From: Pseudomonas lini
GTDB lineage: Bacteria; Pseudomonadota; Gammaproteobacteria; Pseudomonadales; Pseudomonadaceae
Length of the DNA: 64,000 nucleotides
Reading direction: 5' to 3'
Assembly (NCBI RefSeq): GCF_001042905.1
Contig: NZ_JYLB01000003.1
Coordinates: forward strand, 310,001 to 374,000
Shown here: positions 8,900 to 17,458 of the stretch, in pieces
How the letters are laid out: every line of letters begins with the position of its first letter
Numbering within the stretch: position 1 is the first letter of the stretch
Notes under the pieces: generated by a model
Databases searched by the model: none
The model's input: the letters and a program-made list of their open reading frames with translations, nothing else
What the model was told of the DNA's origin: nothing
Program-made: the position numbers and the translations under genes

Positions 8900-9066
8900 G
8901 GTCAATATCGCCACTGCCAGTCAGTTAAAGCGCGAACCTGTGGGAGCGGGCTTGCTCGCGAAAGCGGTGTATCAGACGACATCAATGTTGACTGTGCCGC
9001 CGTCTTCGCGAGCAAGCCCGCTCCCACATGGATTGCGCTTAACTGACCGGCATTGGTCAATATCGC
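8900..9066. repeat. Nested palindromic element with inverted ends and flanking direct repeats
   Basis: The outer ends are imperfect inverted repeats: 8911-8933 (contains GCCAGTCAGTTAAAGCGC) and 9035-9056 (GCGCTTAACTGACCGGC). A perfect 12-base direct repeat, GGTCAATATCGC, flanks them at 8900-8911 and 9055-9066. Inside sits a REP doublet at 8939-9028. The layout is that of a small non-autonomous mobile element. It fills most of the 334-base gap between the receptor gene and the ABC importer. Confidence 0.7.
8939..9028. repeat. REP doublet (REPIN), GTGGGAGCGGGCTTGC type
   Basis: Two inverted copies of TGTGGGAGCGGGCTTGCTCG enclose a loop of about 42 bases. The loop (ATCAATGTTGACTGTG region) is related to the loops at 38613-38702 and 41632-41732. 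Confidence 0.9.
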
Positions 9067-9157
9067 TCCATTTCGTCTACCCTCTCAAAGCGCCATGCAC
9101 CAATCAGTTTGTGCTTGGCGCCTCGACATTCTTTCGTTAATACACCGGAGATTTTCC

Positions 9158-10009
9158 ATGCTCAAGCGTACCCTGGCATTGGCCGTCGGCTTGACCCTGT
9201 CAATTTGCACCTTGTTGGCCCAGGCCGCCGATACCCTGAAAGTCAGCGCGATTCCCGATGAAGCCCCTACCGAACTGCTGCGCAAGTTCAAGCCGCTTGG
9301 CGCCTATCTGGAACAACAGTTGGGCATGAAAGTCGAGTTTGTGCCGGTGAGTGACTATCCAGCCGTGGTCGAAGCGCTGGCCACCGACCGCATCGACCTG
9401 GCCTGGCTGGGCGGCTTCACGTTCGTGCAGGCACGCCTGAAAACCGGCAATGCCATTCCGCTGGTACAGCGTGAACAGGACGCTCAATTCACCAGCAAAT
9501 TCATCACCGCCGACCCTGCCGTCAAGTCCCTCGCCGATCTCAAGGGCAAGACCTTTGCATTCGGCTCGGTGTCCTCCACGTCGGGCAGTCTTATGCCTCG
9601 CTACTTTATGCTCAAGGACGGCATCAAGCCGGAAACCTACTTCAGTCGCGTCGGCTACTCCGGCGCCCATGACGCCACCGTCGCCTGGGTCCAGGCCGGT
9701 AAGGTAGACGCCGGCGTACTGAACGCCAGCGTGTGGGAAAAACTGGTCGCTGCCGGCAAGGTCGACACCACCAAAGTCAAAGTGTTTGCGACCACCCCGG
9801 CCTACTTCGACTACAACTGGACAGTGCGCGGGACCCTCGACCCAGCGCTGGCGGCCAAGATTAAGGCTGCCTTCCTGGCTCTCGATCCGGCGAAGCCTGC
9901 GGACAAGGAGATTCTGGATCTGCAGGCCGCCAGCCGATTCATCGAAACCAAGCCTGAAAACTACAAGGGCATCGAGGAAGCAGCACTCGCCGCCGAACTG
10001 CTCAAATGA
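9158..10009 (+). CDS. Periplasmic binding protein of a PhnD-like ABC importer (oxyanion/phosphonate or putative selenate)
   Basis: A 283-residue protein with a signal peptide (about 1-23, ending AQAADT). PhnD-like features include the [13 protein letters not shown] entry and [22 protein letters not shown] near residue 70, followed by the lobe-crossing [11 protein letters not shown] and [20 protein letters not shown] chose the ATG at 9158 with CCGGAG 8 bases upstream; the longer frame begins without a ribosome site. It is the first gene of a four-gene importer and overlaps the ATPase gene by four bases. The group is often named putative selenate transporter in Pseudomonas annotation. I cannot verify that, and no phosphonate-degradation gene is nearby. 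Confidence 0.8.
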   Translation: MLKRTLALAVGLTLSICTLLAQAADTLKVSAIPDEAPTELLRKFKPLGAYLEQQLGMKVEFVPVSDYPAVVEALATDRIDLAWLGGFTFVQARLKTGNAIPLVQREQDAQFTSKFITADPAVKSLADLKGKTFAFGSVSSTSGSLMPRYFMLKDGIKPETYFSRVGYSGAHDATVAWVQAGKVDAGVLNASVWEKLVAAGKVDTTKVKVFATTPAYFDYNWTVRGTLDPALAAKIKAAFLALDPAKPADKEILDLQAASRFIETKPENYKGIEEAALAAELLK

Positions 10010-10803
10010 CATTGCGTCTGACCCAGGTCAGCCTTACCCACGCCAACGGCGTCCAGGCGCTGCGTGGCGTGGACCTGCATATCGGTGCCAGCGAACAAGT
10101 CGCCATCATCGGCCCGTCCGGCGCGGGCAAGTCGAGCCTGCTCAACTTGCTGGCCACCGCCCTGCGTCCGGGCAACGGCGAGCTGCAGGTGCTCGGCGAG
10201 CGAGCCTGGCAGCTTTCTGCCCGTCAGCGTCAGCGTCTGCGCGCGCGCATCGGCCTGATCCATCAGTCGCCTCCCCTGCCACCGCGCCAGCGCGTGGTCA
10301 CCGCGGTTCTGGCCGGAAAGCTGGGTCAGTGGGGTTTGGGCAAGAGCCTGTTGAACCTGGTGCATCCACTGGATATTCCGGGCGCACGCGCGGCATTGGC
10401 CAGGCTGGACCTGAGTGACAAGTTGTTCGCGCAATGCCAGCAATTGTCCGGTGGACAGTTGCAGCGCGTGGGCATTGCCCGCGTGTTGTACCAAGCGCCC
10501 GAGGTGTTGCTGGCCGATGAGCCGGTATCGGCCATGGATCCCGTGTTGGCTCAGCACACGCTTTCGGTGCTCTGTCGCCATGCCCGGCAGCACAACGTCA
10601 CCCTGGTCGCCAGCCTGCATGCGGTGGAGCTGGCCCTGGCGCACTTTTCGCGCATCATCGGCTTGCGTGATGGACAGATCCTGTTCGACCTTCAGGCCAG
10701 CGAAGTCGACCGAGAGTTGCTCGACAAGCTCTACGCCAACGAACAACTGCTATCCCCACCGATTGCTCCGGCGCCCTTGAGTGTGCAGATTCCCCGATGC
10801 TGA
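10006..10803 (+). CDS. ABC transporter ATP-binding protein, PhnC-like
   Basis: A 265-residue ATPase with Walker A at about 39-46 (GPSGAGKS), the signature [13 protein letters not shown] at about 147-159, Walker B LLADEP and the D-loop SAMDP. An unusual acidic-poor C-terminal tail (residues 245-265) follows the usual domain end. ATGA-type overlap with the binding-protein gene and a 7-base overlap with the first permease gene mark one transcription unit. It should energise import by the two permeases. Confidence 0.9.
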   Translation: MTLRLTQVSLTHANGVQALRGVDLHIGASEQVAIIGPSGAGKSSLLNLLATALRPGNGELQVLGERAWQLSARQRQRLRARIGLIHQSPPLPPRQRVVTAVLAGKLGQWGLGKSLLNLVHPLDIPGARAALARLDLSDKLFAQCQQLSGGQLQRVGIARVLYQAPEVLLADEPVSAMDPVLAQHTLSVLCRHARQHNVTLVASLHAVELALAHFSRIIGLRDGQILFDLQASEVDRELLDKLYANEQLLSPPIAPAPLSVQIPRC

Positions 10804-11624
10804 CCCGTGATACCCGAGATCCCGCCACCCGCCCCCGCCTGCTGCTCACCTTGCTGGCCCTTGCCTTGCTGTGGCCGGGCATCCACTTCAGCGAGTTGGA
10901 CCTCAGCGTGCTGGTGGCGAGTGACACTCAGAGCGAGATGGGCCGGTTTGTGTCCGCCTTCTGGCCACCGGCCCATGGCGAAGATTTCATTGAGCTGTTG
11001 CTGCAAGCCACCCTGCAGACCCTGGCCATCGCCACGGCGGGCATGGCCCTGGCGTTGCTATTGGCAGTCCCCGCCAGCCTGTTGGCCAGTCGTGCTCTGT
11101 CGCTGTCTGCTGCTTCCCGTGCCGGCCACCCGAGTTATTGGGGTCAACTGCTGCGTTGGCCCATACGCGGTTTACTGATTTTCCTGCGCAGCGTGCCGGA
11201 AATCGTCTGGGCCCTGCTGTTCGTGCGCGCTGTCGGCCTCGGCCCGACGGCCGGGGTGCTGGCGATTGCCATTACCTACAGCGGCATGTTGGGCAAGGTC
11301 TATGCGGAAATTTTCGAGTCGGTCGACCAGCGCCCGGCCCACGCACTACTGCAATCGGGCAGCGGTCGGCTCGCAGCCTTTTTCTACGGGATCCTGCCCA
11401 ATGTCGCTGCGGAACTGCTCTCGTACACGGTGTACCGCTGGGAATGCGCCATCCGCGCCTCGGTGGTGATGGGCTTTGTCGGTGCCGGCGGTCTGGGCCA
11501 GCAAATGGATCTATCGTTGCGCATGTTCGCCGGTGGTGAAGTGGCCAGTTTGTTACTGACGTTCCTCGTGCTGGTGCTGCTCGCCGATCAACTCAGCCGC
11601 CTGTTGCGCTGGAGGCTGGCATGA
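10797..11624 (+). CDS. ABC transporter permease, PhnE-like (first)
   Basis: A 275-residue inner-membrane protein with about six hydrophobic segments and the BPD permease EAA-type loop. The phrase [27 protein letters not shown] near residues 195-220 is typical of PhnE permeases (LPxxxPxxxSYxxYRWE). It pairs with the next gene, which has the same motif, so the importer uses two different permeases where many PhnE systems use one. It overlaps both neighbours. Confidence 0.9.
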   Translation: MLTRDTRDPATRPRLLLTLLALALLWPGIHFSELDLSVLVASDTQSEMGRFVSAFWPPAHGEDFIELLLQATLQTLAIATAGMALALLLAVPASLLASRALSLSAASRAGHPSYWGQLLRWPIRGLLIFLRSVPEIVWALLFVRAVGLGPTAGVLAIAITYSGMLGKVYAEIFESVDQRPAHALLQSGSGRLAAFFYGILPNVAAELLSYTVYRWECAIRASVVMGFVGAGGLGQQMDLSLRMFAGGEVASLLLTFLVLVLLADQLSRLLRWRLA

Positions 11625-12388
11625 ATCGCCTGATCAACCTGGCACTGCTGCTCTGCATCGGCGCAGCGGTCGTCGCTTCGTTCATCTACCTGGGCATCGA
11701 CCTCAGTGAGCTGGGCGGCACCGGCAACCTGAAGCAGATGGGCGCTTATGCGCAGCGTTTTCTCAGCCCGGACCTGAGCCCAGGCCATCTGCAAGCCATC
11801 GGCCACGGTGCTCTGGAAACCATTGCCATGTCTGCCCTGGGCACCCTGCTCGCGGCGGTATTCGGTCTGCTATTGGCATTGCCTGCGGCCGGGCGCTTCG
11901 GCTGGCCATTGCAGAGCGCGTCGCGCCTGGTGCTCAACGCCTTGCGCGCGGTTCCGGAACTGGTGTGGGCCGCGCTGATGGTCCTTGCCGCCGGTCTCGG
12001 CCCCAATGCCGGTACCCTGGCATTGGCCCTGCACACCACCGGCGTACTCGGCCGGCTGTTCGCCGAAGCGCTGGAAAACACCCCACCGGAACCCGCCGAA
12101 GCCATCCGCCTGCAAGGCGGCAACGCCGTATGGGCTTTCTGTTACGGCACACTGCCCAACCTGTTGCCACAGCTACTGGCCTACGTCCTGTACCGCTGGG
12201 AAAACAATATCCGCATGGCCAGTGTGCTCGGCTTCGTCGGCGCCGGTGGTTTGGGGCAAATGCTCTACGTCAGCCTCAGCCTGTTCCAGGAAGCTCAAGC
12301 CAGCACGGTTATTCTGGCCATGCTGTTACTGGTATTGGCCGTCGATACATTGAGCAGCTGGAGCCGTCAACGCTGGGTCAAAGCTTGA
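11621..12388 (+). CDS. ABC transporter permease, PhnE-like (second)
   Basis: A 255-residue inner-membrane protein overlapping the first permease gene by ATGA. It shares with it the N-terminal DLSELG phrase, the central RAVPELVWAALMV segment and the late LPQLLAYVLYRWENNIRMAS loop, so the two arose by duplication. It is the last gene of the importer. No clear terminator follows. Confidence 0.9.
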   Translation: MNRLINLALLLCIGAAVVASFIYLGIDLSELGGTGNLKQMGAYAQRFLSPDLSPGHLQAIGHGALETIAMSALGTLLAAVFGLLLALPAAGRFGWPLQSASRLVLNALRAVPELVWAALMVLAAGLGPNAGTLALALHTTGVLGRLFAEALENTPPEPAEAIRLQGGNAVWAFCYGTLPNLLPQLLAYVLYRWENNIRMASVLGFVGAGGLGQMLYVSLSLFQEAQASTVILAMLLLVLAVDTLSSWSRQRWVKA

Positions 12389-12429
12389 CTGCTTTCGGTG
12401 CCGGGCAATCGTTCAGTGGGTCTTAGAAG

Positions 12430-12504
12430 CTATGCAAACCCGAGGAACGACAGGATAACCACGACGATCACAACGACCCCGACGATGTAGATGATGTTGT
12501 TCAT
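12430..12504 (-). CDS. 24-residue single-span membrane peptide
   Basis: A 25-codon frame. The peptide opens MNNIIYIVGVV and closes LSFLGFA, and residues 3-22 form one hydrophobic helix rich in Ile and Val. The start is supported by AGAGGTGG 6-7 bases upstream. I recall very similar tiny peptides in other fluorescent pseudomonads, usually unannotated. It is convergent with the importer operon. Such peptides often modulate membrane complexes or envelope stress, but no function is known here. Confidence 0.7.
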   Translation of the reverse strand: MNNIIYIVGVVVIVVVILSFLGFA

Positions 12505-12758
12505 GAAGGCCACCTCTCAACCAGGACAGGACTGCGACACGAGAGTGCTACAAATACAAGGTACTGCACCTTTGCGCGCAATTCCATTCGGAACACTCAT
12601 GGGGTCTGCTCTCGCCGAAAACCTTGGTTTGACGCTGGGGTAAAGGGGGACGGATTCGTTTTCCCTGAACGTCCGCCTGGGGGGGATTCCGGCCAGTTGT
12701 GACAGGCAGAAATCGGTCAGAAGCGTTACTCAACGTCATAAACAGGGGAATCGATCTG

Positions 12759-13667
12759 TCAGCTCTCACTACGTAATTCCTCTGCAAGCCACTCAATCAG
12801 CGCGCGCACCTCAATCCGGTCTTCCCCACCCTGCCGTCTGAAAACTGATATCGCATCAGGTAAAGGGACACTTTCTGCGCAAGGTCTCACCAGCGCACCA
12901 TTTTCAATAAGCCTCCCGGCGGTTCGGCGCCACCCCATTGCAATTCCATGCCCTTCAACGGCGGCCTGAAGCATCAAGGGGTAACTATCAAACAAAGAGC
13001 CCTTAGGACAACCCTCCAATGTCTGCCCAAATGCCTGCAGCCAGCTATCCCATTCCATCAAGTGCGGTGGCGTGGCGCGATGGTGTAAAAGCGTGTGGAG
13101 GTGAAGATCGTTAATCCCGAGTGACTGTCGGGCAGTCAGGTAATGAGGACTGCACACTGGAAACACTTCATCAGCGGCGGTAAACGCCAGAACATGCAAG
13201 CCGCTGGCGCGTCCGGTGCTTTGTAAGGCCACGTCAAAATGGTCATTGAATTCAGTCAACGGTCTGGTGGATGTCGCGACCTGGATCTCGATTTCCGGGT
13301 GTTTCTGGTGGAACGTCGAAAGGCGCGGCATCAACCAATAGAACGCTTCGCACAACTGACACAGTAAAACGACACGGTTTCTGCGAGGTGATTCACGAAG
13401 GGTGACGGCTCTGTCGCTGATACTTTGCAATGCGGTGCTCACCACGCGCCCTAGCTCACGCCCCTCCTGCGTCAGGAAGACTGCTCGGTTGCGGCGGCAA
13501 AAAAGCTTCAATCCAAGATTATCTTCAAGCCCACGAATCTGGCGGCTAATCGCCGCTTGCGTGATGTGCAATTCATCAGCAGCCTTTGAAAAGCTTTCCA
13601 GTCGAGCAGCCGCTTCAAAGGGCAGCAAACTGGCGAGCGGCGGCAATGACTTCCCAAGCGTATTCAT
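12759..13667 (-). CDS. LysR-family transcriptional regulator (GcvA-like)
   Basis: A 302-residue regulator. The winged helix-turn-helix occupies about 10-68 (LLPFEAAARLESFSKAADELHITQAAISRQIRGLEDNLGLKLF) and the effector domain runs from about 95 to the end. The SLLPFEAAARLESFSKAADEL opening is typical of the GcvA/AmpR subgroup. It is transcribed away from the DMT exporter gene at 13760, the usual arrangement for a regulator of its neighbour. Codon use is a little more AT-rich than in flanking operons. The effector is unknown. Confidence 0.9.
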   Translation of the reverse strand: MNTLGKSLPPLASLLPFEAAARLESFSKAADELHITQAAISRQIRGLEDNLGLKLFCRRNRAVFLTQEGRELGRVVSTALQSISDRAVTLRESPRRNRVVLLCQLCEAFYWLMPRLSTFHQKHPEIEIQVATSTRPLTEFNDHFDVALQSTGRASGLHVLAFTAADEVFPVCSPHYLTARQSLGINDLHLHTLLHHRATPPHLMEWDSWLQAFGQTLEGCPKGSLFDSYPLMLQAAVEGHGIAMGWRRTAGRLIENGALVRPCAESVPLPDAISVFRRQGGEDRIEVRALIEWLAEELRSES

Positions 13668-13759
13668 AATCAGACGTTATGCATCCAAGACCGAGAACTC
13701 GTTTGTAGCATACCCCTGGCGCTGTGCAACATGAGCTGAATACCTCGCGGATATGCCTG

Positions 13760-14746
13760 ATGACCATTGCTCACTCAAACATCATCGCCGGAGTGACCCT
13801 TGCCGTGGTCGCGACCCTGAGCTGGGCTCTGAATTTCGTGGCGCCCTACGTCACCGGCGCCTACAGCATCTATGACTTGATGGTTACCCGGTTTCTGATC
13901 GCTGGTGCGCTGGGTGTGGGTGTCGTGGTGCTCTGTCGCGCACAGTTACGGTTTCTGCGTCGCAATCAGCAGCTTCTCGCCGCAAGTCTGGGAGTTATCG
14001 GATACCTCGGATACAGCACCTGTATTGCCGCAGGTGTCATTTTTGGCGGGCCAGTGCTGACTCCAGCGTTTATTGGCATGGTGCCGGTCTTGCTGGCGCT
14101 GCTAAGCAACGCCACGAAAAAAACGCTTCCATGGCGCAGACTGACGATACCGCTGACGTTTTTGACAGGTGGGCTTTTGCTGTCGAGCATCAGCAGTATC
14201 AATCAACCTATAGTAGGCAACGGGTCGTGGCTGATGGGGTTGTTTTTTTCAATCAGCGCCGTTGTCTTGTGGCTCGTATTCAGCTTGCTGAATCAGAGTG
14301 CCCTAGGGAAACTCCCGGCCAATGCGACGGGTATCTGGACAGGTCTCATGATGGCGGGCGCCGGAATGGGCACAGTGTGCGTATTACCGGTTGTGCAGGC
14401 GCTCGACCTTCTCAAGCTGCCAACCCTTGGTTTCAGTGTTTCCCTGGCAGGACATCTGTACGTCTGGGGCCTCGTTATTGCGGCGATGTCGTCACTCGTC
14501 GGTGCCTGGGCTTGGAACGCAGCATCCCGTCGCCTTCCGATGGTGCTTTCTGGACAACTGATCTCCCTTGAATCGCTATTCGCTACATTACTCGGCTTGT
14601 TGTTTCATAGCCGGCTGCCAACACCTTTAGAAGCGTCAGGTCTTGCTGCTGTTCTAGTAGGTGTGATTATGGCTGTTCGTATCATCCTGACTTCAATCGA
14701 CAACCCATCCTGCACGACAAGAAAAATCAACTCCGTTTACTCCTAA
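13760..14746 (+). CDS. DMT-superfamily (EamA) transporter
   Basis: A 328-residue inner-membrane protein with ten predicted helices in two EamA repeats (about 8-140 and 160-300). The TLSWALNFVAPY opening is typical of the drug/metabolite transporter family. I chose the ATG at 13760; an upstream GTG at 13724 is possible, and neither has a strong ribosome site. The divergent LysR gene 92 bases away is its probable regulator. Probably exports an amino acid or similar metabolite; the substrate is unknown. Confidence 0.85.
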   Translation: MTIAHSNIIAGVTLAVVATLSWALNFVAPYVTGAYSIYDLMVTRFLIAGALGVGVVVLCRAQLRFLRRNQQLLAASLGVIGYLGYSTCIAAGVIFGGPVLTPAFIGMVPVLLALLSNATKKTLPWRRLTIPLTFLTGGLLLSSISSINQPIVGNGSWLMGLFFSISAVVLWLVFSLLNQSALGKLPANATGIWTGLMMAGAGMGTVCVLPVVQALDLLKLPTLGFSVSLAGHLYVWGLVIAAMSSLVGAWAWNAASRRLPMVLSGQLISLESLFATLLGLLFHSRLPTPLEASGLAAVLVGVIMAVRIILTSIDNPSCTTRKINSVYS

Positions 14747-14803
14747 CAGTCGCTATCCGGTACTGGAAGCGGTCTGAAGAAGATAACCATATTGGATTTA
14801 GCT

Positions 14804-14861
14804 GACCGTTTTGGGTCGATTTCGGTCGGTCGCGACAGACAGATATCGGCCAAATACGGAC
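14804..14861. repeat. Imperfect 24-bp palindrome between convergent genes
   Basis: Left arm 14804-14827 and right arm 14838-14861 pair at 18 of 24 positions around the loop GGTCGCGACA. It lies between the stops of the DMT gene (+) and the GNAT gene (-), so the RNA could act as a two-way terminator or processing site. A related half (GACAGGCAGAAATCGGTCAG) occurs at about 12700-12720. Confidence 0.6.
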
Positions 14862-14882
14862 GATCGTGTTCAGCCGTTTATC

Positions 14883-15683
14883 TTAGTTGTCTGCGAGGCG
14901 GTACAGTGCTTGGGCATGAGATGTCGTCAACCCGGCACGTTGCAGATTTCGGCGACTTTGGGAGCTGGCCAGCGCGGTCGCGGCGATCAAGTGGCAGCCA
15001 TGCTTCTTCGCTTGCTCAATTCGATGAGATATCAGTGCTCCATGGTAGCCAAGGCCCCGGGCATCCTTTCGGGTGGCAGCCGTTCCAAGGTAGGCAATGC
15101 CATTACTGGCCAAATACATTGAGGCTCCTGCCACGACTTTCCCATCAGCTTTCAGGACGCAGATTTTCAGACGTCCGCTCGACGTCTGCTCTGCGAAGGA
15201 TGCTTGATTCAGCAATCGGTACTCTGGTTTGGTATGAAAACCGCCCGCATGCACATCTGCAAACTGAGCAAGAGTTTTTGACGTGACTTCCTCGATTTCG
15301 AATGAGTGGCGACTCAAGACCACCTTCTCGATGGCACACGCGAATTGCAAGTGAGTCCAGCCCCTCAAACGCTCGAGCTGCGCTTCGCCCACAAGTGAGT
15401 ACTGCCCCAACGCGGAAGGTTTCCCGATAAGGGGAGTTACGGCCGAATGTTCCGCTGAATCTTTGAGCAACTTCAACACTGCCTGGGGATCACGGGCGCT
15501 GTCGCCGTAGATGCGGTTGAACATTGGGCTAGGTGATGCGTTCACCTGAAAACAGGGAAAGTCTCCGTTGGAAAAAACACGTGCGCCATAAGGATTTCCG
15601 CTTACCTCTGCCAAGTTCTGAACACGCGAACGCAAATACTCGCTTTCTGCGGCCTCAATCTGATGTGCCAGTTCAACATCCAT
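14883..15683 (-). CDS. GNAT-family N-acetyltransferase
   Basis: A 266-residue protein whose C-terminal half (about 135-260) is a GNAT domain: VLKADGKVVAGASMYL (strands 4), the acetyl-CoA loop RKDARGLGYHGALISHRI at about 205-222, and a late ATALASSQSRRNLQRAG. The N-terminal half is family-specific and has no motif I recognise. It is more AT-rich than flanking genes and convergent with the DMT exporter. The acceptor is unknown. Confidence 0.8.
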   Translation of the reverse strand: MDVELAHQIEAAESEYLRSRVQNLAEVSGNPYGARVFSNGDFPCFQVNASPSPMFNRIYGDSARDPQAVLKLLKDSAEHSAVTPLIGKPSALGQYSLVGEAQLERLRGWTHLQFACAIEKVVLSRHSFEIEEVTSKTLAQFADVHAGGFHTKPEYRLLNQASFAEQTSSGRLKICVLKADGKVVAGASMYLASNGIAYLGTAATRKDARGLGYHGALISHRIEQAKKHGCHLIAATALASSQSRRNLQRAGLTTSHAQALYRLADN

Positions 15684-15975
15684 GTAAGTCGTCCTTTTTT
15701 AAAGATTTCCAAGGGAAGCCAAGCGCATCGAACAATACGCTTGCGTCCAAGTACGTACCAGTAGGTGGCTCTGCTTCACTCAGGTCAGCTGATTAACAAA
15801 ACGCCGACATATTTTACGTAGCAACGCAGACTACAAAACGGTGCATGCGTTTTCACACAGCCTGGGCCGATAGCAGTCGATCATGTAGTGCAACTAACGA
15901 TCGTAGTTTGGGGCCTGCCGGAGAAGATGTCCGGACCAGACTCGCTCATCCTGCAGCCCTGCCATACTGTTCAAC
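15684..15975. other. Divergent intergenic region with copy 2 of the duplicated segment
   Basis: About 290 bases between the leftward GNAT gene and the rightward Mut7-C gene. It contains the second copy of the 55-bp duplication (15919-15973) next to the Mut7-C start. The rest is AT-richer, with no open frame or strong palindrome that I can see. Confidence 0.5.
15919..15973 (+). repeat. 55-bp duplicated segment (copy 2), likely promoter/leader of the Mut7-C gene
   Basis: It matches 4171-4225 at 50 of 55 bases. It ends three bases before the Mut7-C ATG. GCCATACTGTTCA resembles a -10 region with extended context, so this copy may carry the native promoter and leave a very short leader. Confidence 0.8.
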
Positions 15976-16716
15976 ATGACCCGTGCAACCTTCCGCTTCT
16001 ACGAGGAGCTCAACGATTTCCTGCCGGCCGAACGGCGGCGGCAGTCCTTCACCTGCGAGTGCGCACGAGGGGCGACGGTCAAGCACATGATCGAGGCGCT
16101 CGGGATACCGCACACCGAGGTCGAGCTGGTGCTGCTCAACGGCGAGTCGGTGGGCTTCGAGCGGGTGATCTTCGACGGTGACCGGCTGGCGGTGTATCCC
16201 AAGTTCGAAGCGCTGGACATCAGCCCGCTGCTCAAGATTCGTGCGCAACCATTACGGCTGCTGCGCTTCGTCGCTGATGCGCACCTTGGCGGGCTGGCCA
16301 ATCTGCTGCGCATGAGCGGCTTCGACACCCTCTACGACAACGGCTTCGAGGATAGCGAGATCGCCGAGATCGCTGCGCACCAAGGACGCATCGTGCTAAC
16401 CCGCGACCGCGAACTGCTCAAGCGGCGGATCATCAGCCACGGCTGTTATGTGCATGCCCTGAAACCGTCGCTGCAGCTGCGCGAGTTGTACGAGCGCCTC
16501 GACCTGGCGCGTAGCGCGCGGCCATTCAGCCTGTGCCTTCATTGCAACCTGCCGCTGCACGAAATCAGCCCGGAACTGGCCCGGTCGCAGGTGCCGCCAC
16601 GCGTCGGCACCCTCTATTCGCACTTCCTGCGCTGCGACGCCTGCCAACGAGTTTACTGGGAGGGTTCGCATTGGCGCAGCATGTGTGCACTGCTGGCACC
16701 TCTGCTGGATCGATAG
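15976..16716 (+). CDS. Ubiquitin-like / Mut7-C RNase-domain protein
   Basis: A 246-residue protein. An N-terminal ubiquitin/ThiS-like fold (about 1-85, VELVLLNGESVGFERVI and YPKFEALDI) is followed by the Mut7-C domain (about 90-235), a PIN-like nuclease fold with FVADAHLGGLANLLRMSGFDT, DSEIAEIAA and VLTRDRELLKRR. A zinc-ribbon pair CLHC and CDAC lies in the last third. Acidic residues in DAH, D(S)E and TRDREL fit the metal site. Known members are predicted RNases; targets are unknown. No ribosome site is visible, only the duplicated leader. Confidence 0.88.
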   Translation: MTRATFRFYEELNDFLPAERRRQSFTCECARGATVKHMIEALGIPHTEVELVLLNGESVGFERVIFDGDRLAVYPKFEALDISPLLKIRAQPLRLLRFVADAHLGGLANLLRMSGFDTLYDNGFEDSEIAEIAAHQGRIVLTRDRELLKRRIISHGCYVHALKPSLQLRELYERLDLARSARPFSLCLHCNLPLHEISPELARSQVPPRVGTLYSHFLRCDACQRVYWEGSHWRSMCALLAPLLDR

Positions 16717-16885
16717 CCGAGCGCATCGGGCCGGCTGCGTTGCCAGGGATAACTGGCTTTGTATCAGGTAGATAATGGCGCCATCGGGAACTCAACAACC
16801 TAGCCACTGCCCCCGATTCACGCTTACCATACTCCCAACTCGTATTACCGCGGCTGCTGAACCCGGTACTCACGAGGAAATGACC

Positions 16886-17080
16886 ATGGAAAGAACCCGC
16901 GCCTGGAGACGCACACAGGCCCGTAAACGCGGCAATGACAAAGCGGTTCGTCCGCTGAAATTCAAGCCGGAAAAGAACTGGAAGCTGATGTACACCCGTG
17001 CCGACAAGCTTGTCAGGGCACGCCAACTCGGCATGAGCTATCCCATCCACACCACCCGCCAACTGTTGGATCAAGAGTGA
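16886..17080 (+). CDS. Small basic conserved protein
   Basis: A 64-residue, strongly basic protein (MERTRAWRRTQARKRG at the N terminus, then KFKPEKNWKLMYTR). I chose the ATG at 16886 because GAGG lies 8 bases upstream; an in-frame ATG two codons earlier is too close. It overlaps the next gene by four bases (GTGA), so the two are translationally coupled. The charge suggests nucleic-acid binding, which is inference. I do not recognise a named family. Confidence 0.7.
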   Translation: MERTRAWRRTQARKRGNDKAVRPLKFKPEKNWKLMYTRADKLVRARQLGMSYPIHTTRQLLDQE

Positions 17081-17403
17081 CAAACCTCCTGTTCGTCTGC
17101 AGTCGTAACCAATGGCGTAGTCCCACGGCGGAAGCGATCTGGCACCGCCGCCCCGGCTTCAATGTCCGCTCGGCGGGCACAAGCCCGAACGCACGCAGGC
17201 CCATCAGCCCAGCGGATATTCGCTGGGCCGATGTCATCTTTGTCATGGAACGCAAACACCTGAATCGCCTGCAGGCCGAGTACGCCCGTCTGCTTGAACA
17301 CAAGCGGATTCACTCTCTGGATATTCCTGACGACTTTCGCTACATGGATCCTGAGCTGGTGGACATGCTCGAAGACGCCGTGAAGCCCTATCTCACTACC
17401 TAG
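17077..17403 (+). CDS. Low-molecular-weight tyrosine-phosphatase-like protein
   Basis: A 108-residue protein. The P-loop at residues 8-15 reads CSRNQWRS, which fits C-x5-R-S of low-molecular-weight phosphatases although the family's usual GNxC is altered to RNQW. SAGTSPNA and the late DIPDDF acid loop are also present. It is shorter than typical members (about 150). It starts with GTG overlapping the preceding stop. It may be an active phosphatase or a binding variant; the substrate is unknown. Confidence 0.8.
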   Translation: MTNLLFVCSRNQWRSPTAEAIWHRRPGFNVRSAGTSPNARRPISPADIRWADVIFVMERKHLNRLQAEYARLLEHKRIHSLDIPDDFRYMDPELVDMLEDAVKPYLTT

Positions 17404-17458
17404 GCTTCGTGCGCAAACCTCTGCCATCATTCAAGAACTTACACGCCGAGTAGAAAAC

